From an uncultured archaeon (lineage in GTDB: Archaea; Nanobdellota; Nanobdellia; Woesearchaeales; ARS49), in the NCBI GenBank assembly GCA_902385765.1, contig CABMGU010000075.1:1-22810 (forward strand): a stretch of 22,810 bases of DNA. Direction: 5' to 3'. Below, in pieces: positions 6,043 to 12,323 of the stretch; position 1 is the first letter of the stretch; the number at the start of each line of letters is the position of its first letter. A program made the translations under genes and the position numbers. Under the pieces are notes generated by a model. It saw nothing but the letters and a program-made list of their open reading frames with translations, was not told where the DNA came from and did not search any database.

Positions 6043-6372
6043 GGGTTGGGCAGGAATAAGCTACCTTTTGTACGCCTCCAAACCAATGATAGACACTGGT
6101 GACGGTTTTGTCCGTCTGGACAGGCGTTTCGGGCATTCTACTTAGCGCACGCAAAGGTGCTTGCACCGGCGAGGGCTATCCGTTTCATCCAAGCGCATAG
6201 GAACGTCAGCGCGTATGCCCATGTTGCCACGGGAGTCACGCATCATACTACCAATGCACGGTTCGTTTCTGTGATGGAGCCAACCATTACTGGTTCCATA
6301 AAGGTCGCCTTTTAATGGTGGGTAGACTTTCCTCAGCTATACAGCCGGAGGCCCGATACCCACCCAACCCAC
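6043..6372 (-). ncRNA. rnpB: RNase P RNA (archaeal type A)
   Basis: Catalytic RNA of RNase P, which matures tRNA 5' ends; about 330 nt. CR I is present as GAGGAAAGTC (6334-6325). Helix P4 forms between AGUCUACC (6328-6321) and GGUAGCU (6065-6059) with the universally conserved bulged U. The GAAACGGATAGCCC and ACAAAAGGTAGCTTA stretches match CR IV/CR V regions. P1 closes the molecule: GGGUUGGGUGGG (6370-6359) with CCUGCCCAACCC (6054-6043), 12 bp with two G.U pairs. The TATA box at 6393-6400 predicts a start at about 6371, in agreement with the structural 5' end. Exact ends are inferred from P1. Confidence 0.9.
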
Positions 6373-6392
6373 GACGATAACTGATTTAAGGG

Positions 6393-6400
6393 TTTATAAA
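6393..6400 (-). promoter_or_regulatory. TATA box for RNase P RNA
   Basis: Minus strand reads GCTTTATAAACC. The centre is about 26 bases before 6371, which matches the structural 5' end of the RNase P RNA. Confidence 0.7.
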
Positions 6401-6420
6401 GCTTGCGTGTAAAATCTCAA

Positions 6421-6430
6421 AATTTAAATA
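6421..6430 (+). promoter_or_regulatory. Candidate TATA box for the divergent structured RNA
   Basis: Plus strand reads AATTTAAATA. It predicts a start near 6450, at the beginning of the GGGTACGAG stretch. Weak on its own; supported by the structure and terminator-like hairpin downstream. Confidence 0.4.
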
Positions 6431-6443
6431 ATTGAAAGTTTCA

Positions 6444-6551
6444 CAAGGGTACGAGCTGTTGCTGGATACCACCGACTTACCACGGCATGGCAGACGGATT
6501 GGCAACTTGGCTCGTAGGTAACCCCTTGGCTCATGTTACCAAATGAGTTTT
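6444..6551 (+). ncRNA. Unidentified structured RNA, divergent from RNase P RNA
   Basis: A non-coding stretch folding into a long rod on the plus strand: CAAGGGU (6444-6450) with ACCCCUUG (6521-6528, one bulge); ACGAGC (6451-6456) with GCUCGU (6510-6515); and GUUGCUGG (6458-6465) with UUGGCAAC (6499-6506). The last three pairs of that helix are G.U on the plus strand and would be mismatches on the minus strand, so plus is favoured. A small hairpin (CTCAT / ATGAG, 6530-6547) followed by TTTTAT looks like a terminator. The shape resembles a single-hairpin guide RNA, but I see no 3' ACA box, no K-turn and no C/D boxes. Function unknown. Confidence 0.4.
6530..6551 (+). terminator. Hairpin plus T-run ending the plus-strand RNA
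   Basis: A 5 bp stem (CTCAT / ATGAG) with an 8-base loop followed by TTTTAT. It overlaps the stop codon of the convergent wHTH gene. Confidence 0.4.
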
Positions 6552-7350
6552 ATGGATTAACGTATTTGTACACAGTAGTATTTCCTTTTGATTCTCGTAT
6601 TCTGCGCAACTGATTTTTCTTAACCAGACGAAGCATCGTTGTTCTAATTGGCTCAAGGTCATATGGAAAACCATTGTCTCTGAGCCTTTGACGAACTTCT
6701 GTTGCGTCGCATGGTTTCTCGAAAAACTGTTTTTCAACAAGAGCAAGTATACGTGACTTAAGGCCCTCTTTTCGGTCTTTAGATGGTCGTGAATTATTTT
6801 TTGTTGTTGCCTTGTGCGTCGTTGATTTAAATGTGGGTGACGGACTTTTCAAAAGTTCTTTTAAGTATTCTTCACCCGCATGCATTAATTTATAGCAATA
6901 TCCCGTGCCCCCTCCCGTTTCAATGGGTGTTCGGTCTACATATGGGCTGGACTTAAGCGCCATACCGATAGCGCTGGGTGTTGCTTTAAGTCTAAATTTG
7001 TCGGTAAGAATCTTTGAAACCTGTGATGCTGTAAGTCCGTTTAGGCCACACTGCTCTCTAACTATAAGCAACGTATAAAGAGCTAAATCAAGTGCATGAG
7101 ATAATTTGAACATGAGGGGATATTTTGTACGATCAATTTTGCTCATTACTTTGTCGGCATCGTCCTGCTCGTAAGATGTTACTGACGATTTGGGAACCGT
7201 TATGGCTTCAGGTTCTTCTTCCTGTTTATCCAAATCATTTAATAGTTTGTTGAGAACAATCTCAAAGGCTTTTGTTCGGTATGGTTCATCAAGATGTTCA
7301 ACGGCTTTTTTTGCTTTGTCAACAATTTCTTTCATTATGTTTTCATTCAT
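6550..7350 (-). CDS. Winged-helix protein with two predicted HTH domains
   Basis: 266 residues. The N-terminal 70 residues are helical and charged, with a short E/P-rich linker. Residues about 75-170 look like a winged helix (LTASQVSKILTDKF...ATPSAIGMALKSSPYVDRTP, in pieces), ending with a GGGTGYCYKL wing. A basic, Ser/Thr/Lys linker (about 170-196) leads to a second winged helix at about 197-262 (ATEVRQRLRDNGFP, IRTTMLRLVKKNQLRRI, TTVYKYV). A role in DNA binding is likely, but target and family are unknown to me. It starts at ATG 7350 with a G-rich ribosome-binding stretch (GGGGGGAT) about 6 bases upstream and a TATA box at 7387-7394. It lies divergent from the DUF2683-LemA operon and may regulate it; that is inference. 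Confidence 0.75.
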   Translation of the reverse strand: MNENIMKEIVDKAKKAVEHLDEPYRTKAFEIVLNKLLNDLDKQEEEPEAITVPKSSVTSYEQDDADKVMSKIDRTKYPLMFKLSHALDLALYTLLIVREQCGLNGLTASQVSKILTDKFRLKATPSAIGMALKSSPYVDRTPIETGGGTGYCYKLMHAGEEYLKELLKSPSPTFKSTTHKATTKNNSRPSKDRKEGLKSRILALVEKQFFEKPCDATEVRQRLRDNGFPYDLEPIRTTMLRLVKKNQLRRIRESKGNTTVYKYVNP

Positions 7351-7386
7351 AAATATCCCCCCACATTGACTGCGAGTAAAGGTATT

Positions 7387-7394
7387 ATTTAAAG
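7387..7394 (-). promoter_or_regulatory. TATA box for the wHTH gene
   Basis: Minus strand reads CCTTTAAATAATA. It predicts a start near 7364, leaving a leader of about 14 nt that includes the G-rich ribosome-binding stretch. Confidence 0.5.
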
Positions 7395-7468
7395 GTTTCC
7401 ATTCATTTAGACGTTTCAGAAATTGGAAGGTAATTGAATTTTGTATATAGGGACAAAGATAAACGAAA

Positions 7469-7480
7469 GATTTATATATT
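7469..7480 (+). promoter_or_regulatory. TATA box for the DUF2683-LemA-nuclease operon
   Basis: Plus strand reads GATTTATATATT. The centre is about 26 bases before 7500, so the start lies inside the 7491-7505 palindrome and about 12 bases before the first ATG. Confidence 0.6.
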
Positions 7481-7490
7481 GGCTTGTATT

Positions 7491-7505
7491 ACCATGTATC
7501 ATGGT
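7491..7505 (+). promoter_or_regulatory. Palindrome at the predicted transcription start (candidate operator)
   Basis: A perfect 6-3-6 inverted repeat, ACCATG-TAT-CATGGT, sits over the predicted transcription start of the operon whose first gene encodes a small DUF2683 protein, a family I take to be ribbon-helix-helix-like. Short palindromes are usual binding sites for such dimers, so autoregulation is a reasonable guess. It also contains ATG triplets but none opens a long frame. Confidence 0.45.
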
Positions 7506-7512
7506 GATATAG

Positions 7513-7713
7513 ATGGTCAAAATCCAGATTGATTTGAACGAAAACGAAGACAGAATCGTTGAGGTGTACAAAGTAGTTAACACCCTCAAAACGAAAGAAG
7601 AATCTATCAAACAAATGATACGGTACTTTAAGGTAAAAATCGTCCCCGAAAAAGTGGACAAAGATGAAGAATATTACAAGAGAGCAATAAAGTTCTCGGA
7701 GGAAGTAAAATGA
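7513..7713 (+). CDS. DUF2683 family protein (likely RHH-type)
   Basis: 66 residues. The N-terminus MVKIQIDLNENEDRIVEVYKVV followed by LKTKEESIKQMI is typical of the archaeal DUF2683 family: a beta strand then two helices, as in ribbon-helix-helix/CopG-like proteins that bind DNA as dimers. The tail is helical and charged (DKDEEYYKRAIKFSEEVK). Family members often sit at the start of small archaeal operons; their exact role is not established. Its TGA overlaps the ATG of the LemA gene. The palindrome 8 bases upstream of the ATG is a candidate target. Confidence 0.8.
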   Translation: MVKIQIDLNENEDRIVEVYKVVNTLKTKEESIKQMIRYFKVKIVPEKVDKDEEYYKRAIKFSEEVK

Positions 7714-8240
7714 ACACAATAATTTGGGTCGCCATAATTGCAATGGCTTTGGTTTTAGTTTTTTGGCGAATTATAAAATGGTATAATGAGCTTACATATT
7801 GGCAAACTGTTGTAGATGAAATGTGGGGAAGAATAGAAATTGTACTAAGAAAGAAGTACGATTTAATTCCTGCAATTGTGGAAGCTGTCAAGGGTTATGC
7901 AACCCACGAAAAAGGTGCTTTTGTAGAAGTGGCAGAGGCAAGATCACAGTGGAGCAAAGCCAATACAACGACTGAGAAAGTTAAAGCCGCTAATAGAATT
8001 GAAGAGAACTTCATCAAACTTCAGACTGTTGTTGAGCGGTATCCAAAATTGAGAGCCGATAGACAATTCTCTCAGTTGATGAAAAGACTCACTTATACCG
8101 AAGCCGATTTGAGACAACAGCGAATGAGCTACAATAATGTTGTAAAACGCTATAACGTGAGAACTAAATTATTCCCGATTGGCGTAGTAGCAAAGATATT
8201 TGGTTTTACTGAAAAACCATTCTTTACAAAAGAGATGTGA
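7710..8240 (+). CDS. lemA: LemA family membrane protein
   Basis: 176 residues. One N-terminal transmembrane helix (about 3-22) is followed by the LemA four-helix domain. Family features seen: WGRIEIVLRKKYDLIPAIVEAVKGYATHE (about 40-68, in pieces: RKKYDLIP, VKGYA), the ERYPKLRADRQFSQLMKRL segment (about 108-126) and the C-terminal RTKLFPIGVVAKIFGFTEKPFF end. LemA proteins are widespread and poorly understood; the helical domain faces outside or the lumen depending on topology. It is coupled by ATGA to the DUF2683 gene and by TGATG to the nuclease gene, so the three are one operon. Confidence 0.92.
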   Translation: MNTIIWVAIIAMALVLVFWRIIKWYNELTYWQTVVDEMWGRIEIVLRKKYDLIPAIVEAVKGYATHEKGAFVEVAEARSQWSKANTTTEKVKAANRIEENFIKLQTVVERYPKLRADRQFSQLMKRLTYTEADLRQQRMSYNNVVKRYNVRTKLFPIGVVAKIFGFTEKPFFTKEM

Positions 8241-8569
8241 TGGAGACAAAAATGAATTACGGATTCGGATTTGGTCCAAAATCGACAAAACAAATTCGAA
8301 GGGAAACCGTCGAACGAAATCGTCAACAAGGAAGAGCAGGCGAGGAACAAGTAAAAACGCAATATGCGCTTCGCGGATATGAAATGGAAAGAACTGGACG
8401 AGGAAGCGATTTTCGGGCCAGAAAAAGAGACTGGCTTACAGGACGAGTTACTGAAAGTAAACTCGTAGAAGTTAAAACCGGGAATGCAAAGACCTCAAAG
8501 TTGCAAGAAAGAACGAAAAGAAAACAAAGCAACTACAAAGTGGAAAGAGTTCGACCATTATTTTTTTAA
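8240..8569 (+). CDS. Small PD-(D/E)XK-like nuclease
   Basis: 109 residues from the ATG at 8240, which overlaps the lemA stop (TGATG); a GTG one codon earlier is also in frame. After a Gly-rich start the sequence has the core of the restriction-endonuclease-like fold: an acidic helix (RAGEEQV, about 34-40), GSDFRAR with the metal-binding Asp (about 57-63), and LVEVKTG with the E-x-K pair (about 77-83). A basic KLQERTKRKQ helix follows. This is the same layout as YraN- or Holliday-resolvase-like proteins, but shorter. Its stop shares TTAA with the convergent THUMP gene. DNA processing in the island is plausible; specificity is unknown. Confidence 0.7.
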   Translation: METKMNYGFGFGPKSTKQIRRETVERNRQQGRAGEEQVKTQYALRGYEMERTGRGSDFRARKRDWLTGRVTESKLVEVKTGNAKTSKLQERTKRKQSNYKVERVRPLFF

Positions 8570-9663
8570 TTTCTTGAAAACACTATAATCGTCAGCTCTT
8601 CCCCGCCCTGCATGACTTTTCTTTCTGATAAGATAGAGAACTTGAACTCTTCAGCTTTAGATTTAACAAGGTCAATGCCACGCTTCATAACCAAACAAAT
8701 CTTTCCAGTCTTCTTAAGAATGAATTCTGCCTGATAGAAGAATTGATGATAGATTTTCCCAACAGTATTATCAGCAATAGACCTGCCAGGCTGGACAGTC
8801 AAAGTAATGATTAAGTCCAAGAAGTTCTTGCCGAACTTGGCATCAAGCCACTTCAAATCTGTACGGGAAAACTCGATGGATTTCACAACACCAGCAATCT
8901 TTGCGTTCTTTTGAGAAGCAGAAACGTACTTGAAATTATCATCCATAGCAATAATCGTGCCCTTAAAATCAGTTTCCTTGTCTATGAGCTTGTATTTCAG
9001 GTTAGGAAGGGTTGCAAATGCGAACTTTTCCTTGCAAAACTTGTGAGGAGAAGTGTTAGTAGCGAATAAAGCAGCTTCTATTGGAATGATACCATGACGA
9101 CAAAAAGGGTCAAGCAAAGAATTCTTGGTTTCATAGCCGGCAATGTGCAATAAAGCTGCAGAAATGTTGCCCTTTAAAGCATCAGTGCCGAGAAAGATTC
9201 TGTAATCACGCCTGCCGAGGTCAATGCCGGAAAAATCAACACCAAAAAAACAATCCTGGTCGTCAATAAGCAAAAAGAAAACGGTCTGAGACCTCTTATG
9301 GTCAACAATAACGTGATACATCTCAGAAAGATGCTTGTTCAGGATTTGCTCAACATCAAAAGAAGTAAAATCGTGAGTGCCAACACGCTCACATTTAACA
9401 ACGGCTGTTTTGTCAATGAATTTCTTAAGGTCTTTCAGGATAGTCTCGTCAGGAACACCAGACAGTTTGAAAGAAGACAACAAAAGAATAACTTTTGAGA
9501 ACGTACGACCGTGATAACAAAGGTCAACAAGATCCTGCTCAGACTTGCAAGAAAAAAATATCCTGCCAGGAGCAGTTTTGACATCCTTTGCAGAAATCAA
9601 CTGCTGGATTTCAGAAGCAGAAACATCCTCCAAGCCAACGTGAGTCAAAACAAGACCGTTCAT
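8566..9663 (-). CDS. THUMP-domain methyltransferase-like protein with degenerate active site
   Basis: 365 residues. The N-terminal half holds a THUMP RNA-binding domain (about 50-150: RTFSKVILLLSSF, then HLSEMYHVIVDHKR... and FGVDFSGIDLGRRDYRIF). The C-terminal half is a Rossmann-like methyltransferase of the Trm14/TrmG10/RlmL type (about 160-365). The SAM-binding motif I should read DPFCGSGT but is DPFCRHGI (185-191), and the catalytic motif IV expected as (D/N)PPYG is replaced by TLTVQPGR (287-294). The protein keeps its fold features (IPIEAALFA, QAEFILKKTGKICLVMKRG in pieces). It may bind RNA without methylating it. It starts by ATGA overlap with gyrA. Confidence 0.8.
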   Translation of the reverse strand: MNGLVLTHVGLEDVSASEIQQLISAKDVKTAPGRIFFSCKSEQDLVDLCYHGRTFSKVILLLSSFKLSGVPDETILKDLKKFIDKTAVVKCERVGTHDFTSFDVEQILNKHLSEMYHVIVDHKRSQTVFFLLIDDQDCFFGVDFSGIDLGRRDYRIFLGTDALKGNISAALLHIAGYETKNSLLDPFCRHGIIPIEAALFATNTSPHKFCKEKFAFATLPNLKYKLIDKETDFKGTIIAMDDNFKYVSASQKNAKIAGVVKSIEFSRTDLKWLDAKFGKNFLDLIITLTVQPGRSIADNTVGKIYHQFFYQAEFILKKTGKICLVMKRGIDLVKSKAEEFKFSILSERKVMQGGEELTIIVFSRN

Positions 9664-12101
9664 TCTTCCTCAGGAATAATCTTGGCCAAACTAATAACCT
9701 TATCATTCTCTTCCAACTTCATAACACGAACACCCTGCGTGTTACGGCCAATCACACTAATCCCTTTAACAGGAGTACGAATAAGAACACCATTCTGGGA
9801 AATCAACATCAATTCATCCTCGTCAATCACAGAAGCGATACCAACAACTGAACCATTCTTGTCGGTAATCTTTATGTTAATAACACCAACACCACCACGA
9901 CTTATAAGACGGTAGTCTGAGATTAAAGTACGCTTGCCATAACCCTTCTCCGTAACAGTAACAAGAGTACGCTTGTCATCAGCAATAGTAGCACCGATAA
10001 CAGCATCATCACGCAACCTGATACCGATAACACCAGTTGCTGTGCGCCCCATAGCACGAACATCAGACTCGTGGAACTTGACAGCCATACCCTGCTTTGT
10101 AGCAATGATAATCTGCTGATTGCCATCAGTCAACATAACAGACTTCAATTCGTCCTTCTCATCCAAACCAAGCGCAATAATACCGCCCTTTCTCGGATTG
10201 CTGAACTCAGCAAGAGAAGTCTTCTTCACAGTACCATTCAAAGTAACCATGAACAGGAATTTGTCCTCCTCAAACTGCTTCACTGGAATAAACGCAGTAA
10301 CTTTCTCCTTCTCGCCAAGCTGCAACAGGTTAACAATAGCAGTACCCTTGGCATAACGACCTGCTTCCAGGATTTGATAGACTTTAATCCAATGGACTTT
10401 GCCCAAGTTCGTAAAGAACAACATATAATCATGAGTATTAGCAACAAACAAGCTCTCAATAAAGTCCTCTTCCTTGGCTTCAGCAGCAATAATGCCCTTG
10501 CCACCACGACGCTGCTGCTTGTAAGTATCCACTGGAAGGCGCTTGACATAACCAGCATGAGTAATCGTAATAACATCATCCTCAGGCTTAATAAGAGATT
10601 CTTCTTCAATTGCTGACACTTCACTCTCCAGCAACTGAGTACGACGAGCATCACCATACCTTTCTTTAAGCTCAAGAAGCTCTGCCTTAATGAGACCCAA
10701 AATTTTCTGCTCAGAAGCAAGAATTTCCTTCAAGTCCTTAATGAGTTTCAACAAGTCCTCGTGCTCAGAACGGATTTTGCTTTGCTCAAGACTGGTCAAG
10801 CGGCGCAAAGTCATATCAAGAATAGCCTGAGCCTGCTTTTCAGACAGCTTGTAATCAGCCATCAAAGCAATCTTGGCTTCATCAGCAGACTTAGACTGCT
10901 TGATAAGCTGAACAACAGCATCAATATTATTAAGAGCAACAATCAAGCCCTCCAACAAGTGAGCCTTGTCTGTTGCCTGCGTCAAATCAAACTGAGTACG
11001 CTTTCGGACAATCTGACGACGATAATCAATAAAGTTCTGAATAATGTCTTTCAAAGAAAGCAATCTCGGCTGGTTGTCAACAAGAGCAAGCAGATTAATG
11101 CCGAAAGTCTCCTGCAAACGGCTGTGAGCAAACAACTGGTTCAAAACAACATCAGAATTTGCACCAACTTTCAAATCAATAACAATACGCATACCCTCCC
11201 TGTCAGACTCATCACGCAAATCAGAAATACCCTGAATCTTCTTGTCACGAACCAAGTCAGCAATAGCTTCAATCATCTCTGACTTGTTAACCATGTAAGG
11301 AATCTCAGTAACGATAATGCGGGTTTTATTCTTGGCTTCCTCCAAATGAGTCTTGGCACGAACAATAATCCTGCCACGACCAGACTTGTAAGCTTCCTTA
11401 AGACCAGACAATCCCATAATCTGACCGCCAGTCGGGAAATCAGGCGCTTTGATAGTCTGCATCAACTCAAGAACATCAATGTCCGGCTTGTCAATCGTCT
11501 TGATGATACCGTCACAAACCTCAGACATATTATGAGGCGGAATATTAGTCGCCATACCAACAGCAATGCCTGAACTGCCGTTAACAAGCAGGTTAGGAAC
11601 CTTGGCAGGCAAAACAGAAGGCTCCTGAAGCGAAGCATCAAAGTTTGGAACAAAGTCAACAGTCTCCTTATCAATGTCCTGCAAGATTTCCTCAGCCAAT
11701 TTGTTCAATCTCGCCTCTGTATAACGCATAGCTGCAGCATTATCACCATCAATACTGCCAAAATTACCCTGACCTTGAACCAAAGGGTACCTTAATGAAA
11801 AGTCCTGAGCAAGACGAACCATTGCATCATAAACAGCCATATCACCGTGAGGGTGATACTTACCAAGCACTTCACCAACGATTCTTGCAGATTTCTTGAA
11901 AGGCTTGTTATGCAACATACCCATATCATACATCGCAAAAAGAACACGGCGATGGACAGGTTTCAAGCCGTCACGAACGTCAGGAAGAGCCCTTCCAACA
12001 ATAACAGACATAGAATAATCTAAGTAAGAAGCCTTCATCTCCTGCTCAATAATGCGGGGGATGATTTTCTCTACTTTTGGTTCAGTTTTTTCGTCTGCCA
12101 T
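9660..12101 (-). CDS. gyrA: DNA gyrase subunit A
   Basis: Breakage-reunion subunit of bacterial-type DNA gyrase, 813 residues, full length. The catalytic tyrosine is Y127 in AMRYTEARL. The winged-helix QRDR reads HPHGDMAVYD (83-92), with Met88 at the position of E. coli Ser83 and Asp92 at that of Asp87. A tower/coiled-coil region spans about 360-490. The GyrA-box QQRRGGKG (529-536), needed for DNA wrapping, is intact, followed by the six-blade pinwheel C-terminal domain. GyrB is not in this window. Archaeal gyrases are generally viewed as acquired from bacteria. The gene has its own TATA box (12142-12149). It overlaps the THUMP gene downstream. Confidence 0.97.
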   Translation of the reverse strand: MADEKTEPKVEKIIPRIIEQEMKASYLDYSMSVIVGRALPDVRDGLKPVHRRVLFAMYDMGMLHNKPFKKSARIVGEVLGKYHPHGDMAVYDAMVRLAQDFSLRYPLVQGQGNFGSIDGDNAAAMRYTEARLNKLAEEILQDIDKETVDFVPNFDASLQEPSVLPAKVPNLLVNGSSGIAVGMATNIPPHNMSEVCDGIIKTIDKPDIDVLELMQTIKAPDFPTGGQIMGLSGLKEAYKSGRGRIIVRAKTHLEEAKNKTRIIVTEIPYMVNKSEMIEAIADLVRDKKIQGISDLRDESDREGMRIVIDLKVGANSDVVLNQLFAHSRLQETFGINLLALVDNQPRLLSLKDIIQNFIDYRRQIVRKRTQFDLTQATDKAHLLEGLIVALNNIDAVVQLIKQSKSADEAKIALMADYKLSEKQAQAILDMTLRRLTSLEQSKIRSEHEDLLKLIKDLKEILASEQKILGLIKAELLELKERYGDARRTQLLESEVSAIEEESLIKPEDDVITITHAGYVKRLPVDTYKQQRRGGKGIIAAEAKEEDFIESLFVANTHDYMLFFTNLGKVHWIKVYQILEAGRYAKGTAIVNLLQLGEKEKVTAFIPVKQFEEDKFLFMVTLNGTVKKTSLAEFSNPRKGGIIALGLDEKDELKSVMLTDGNQQIIIATKQGMAVKFHESDVRAMGRTATGVIGIRLRDDAVIGATIADDKRTLVTVTEKGYGKRTLISDYRLISRGGVGVINIKITDKNGSVVGIASVIDEDELMLISQNGVLIRTPVKGISVIGRNTQGVRVMKLEENDKVISLAKIIPEEE

Positions 12102-12141
12102 AAAAGAATGTTTATCGACGATATTATGGTGGTTTTCAGGG

Positions 12142-12149
12142 TTTATAAA
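12142..12149 (-). promoter_or_regulatory. TATA box for gyrA
   Basis: Minus strand reads CACTTTTATAAACCC. Predicted start near 12118 gives a leader of about 17 nt before the gyrA ATG. A second AT-rich palindromic stretch (TTCTATATAGAA, 12161-12172) lies just upstream, between the zinc-ribbon stop and this box. Confidence 0.65.
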
Positions 12150-12173
12150 AGTGATTATTTTCTATATAGAAAT

Positions 12174-12323
12174 TTATTGTGGGTTTTGCTTCAAAACAGC
12201 TGTTCTAATCTTGAAATTCCTGCCGCAATAAACGCATTGTTTTGACCTGTCGCCAAGCAATTGGCTACGGGTCTCGTACAACATCTGATTGCCACAATGA
12301 TGACACTTCAACAAAAACTTCAT
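12174..12323 (-). CDS. Small zinc-ribbon protein
   Basis: 49 residues, below common gene-calling length cut-offs. Translation begins MKFLLKCHHCGNQMLYETRS and contains two zinc knuckles, CHHC (residues 7-10) and CVYC (30-33), with a basic tail (RNFKIRTAVLKQ). The ATG overlaps the scpB TGA in an ATGA (12320-12323), which argues strongly for a real coupled gene. The spacing between knuckles (about 19 residues) fits a single zinc-ribbon. It could bind nucleic acid or a protein partner; the link with ScpB is by operon only. Confidence 0.8.
   Translation of the reverse strand: MKFLLKCHHCGNQMLYETRSQLLGDRSKQCVYCGRNFKIRTAVLKQNPQ

Noticed and set aside
5993..6166. Open frames across the RNase P RNA on both strands
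   Set aside because: They lie over the conserved RNase P core (CR V and P4) and its trailer, have no promoter or ribosome-binding site and no recognisable protein.
6444..6551. H/ACA or C/D guide RNA call for the plus-strand RNA
   Set aside because: No ACA box three bases after the basal stem, no kink-turn, and no RUGAUGA/CUGA boxes.
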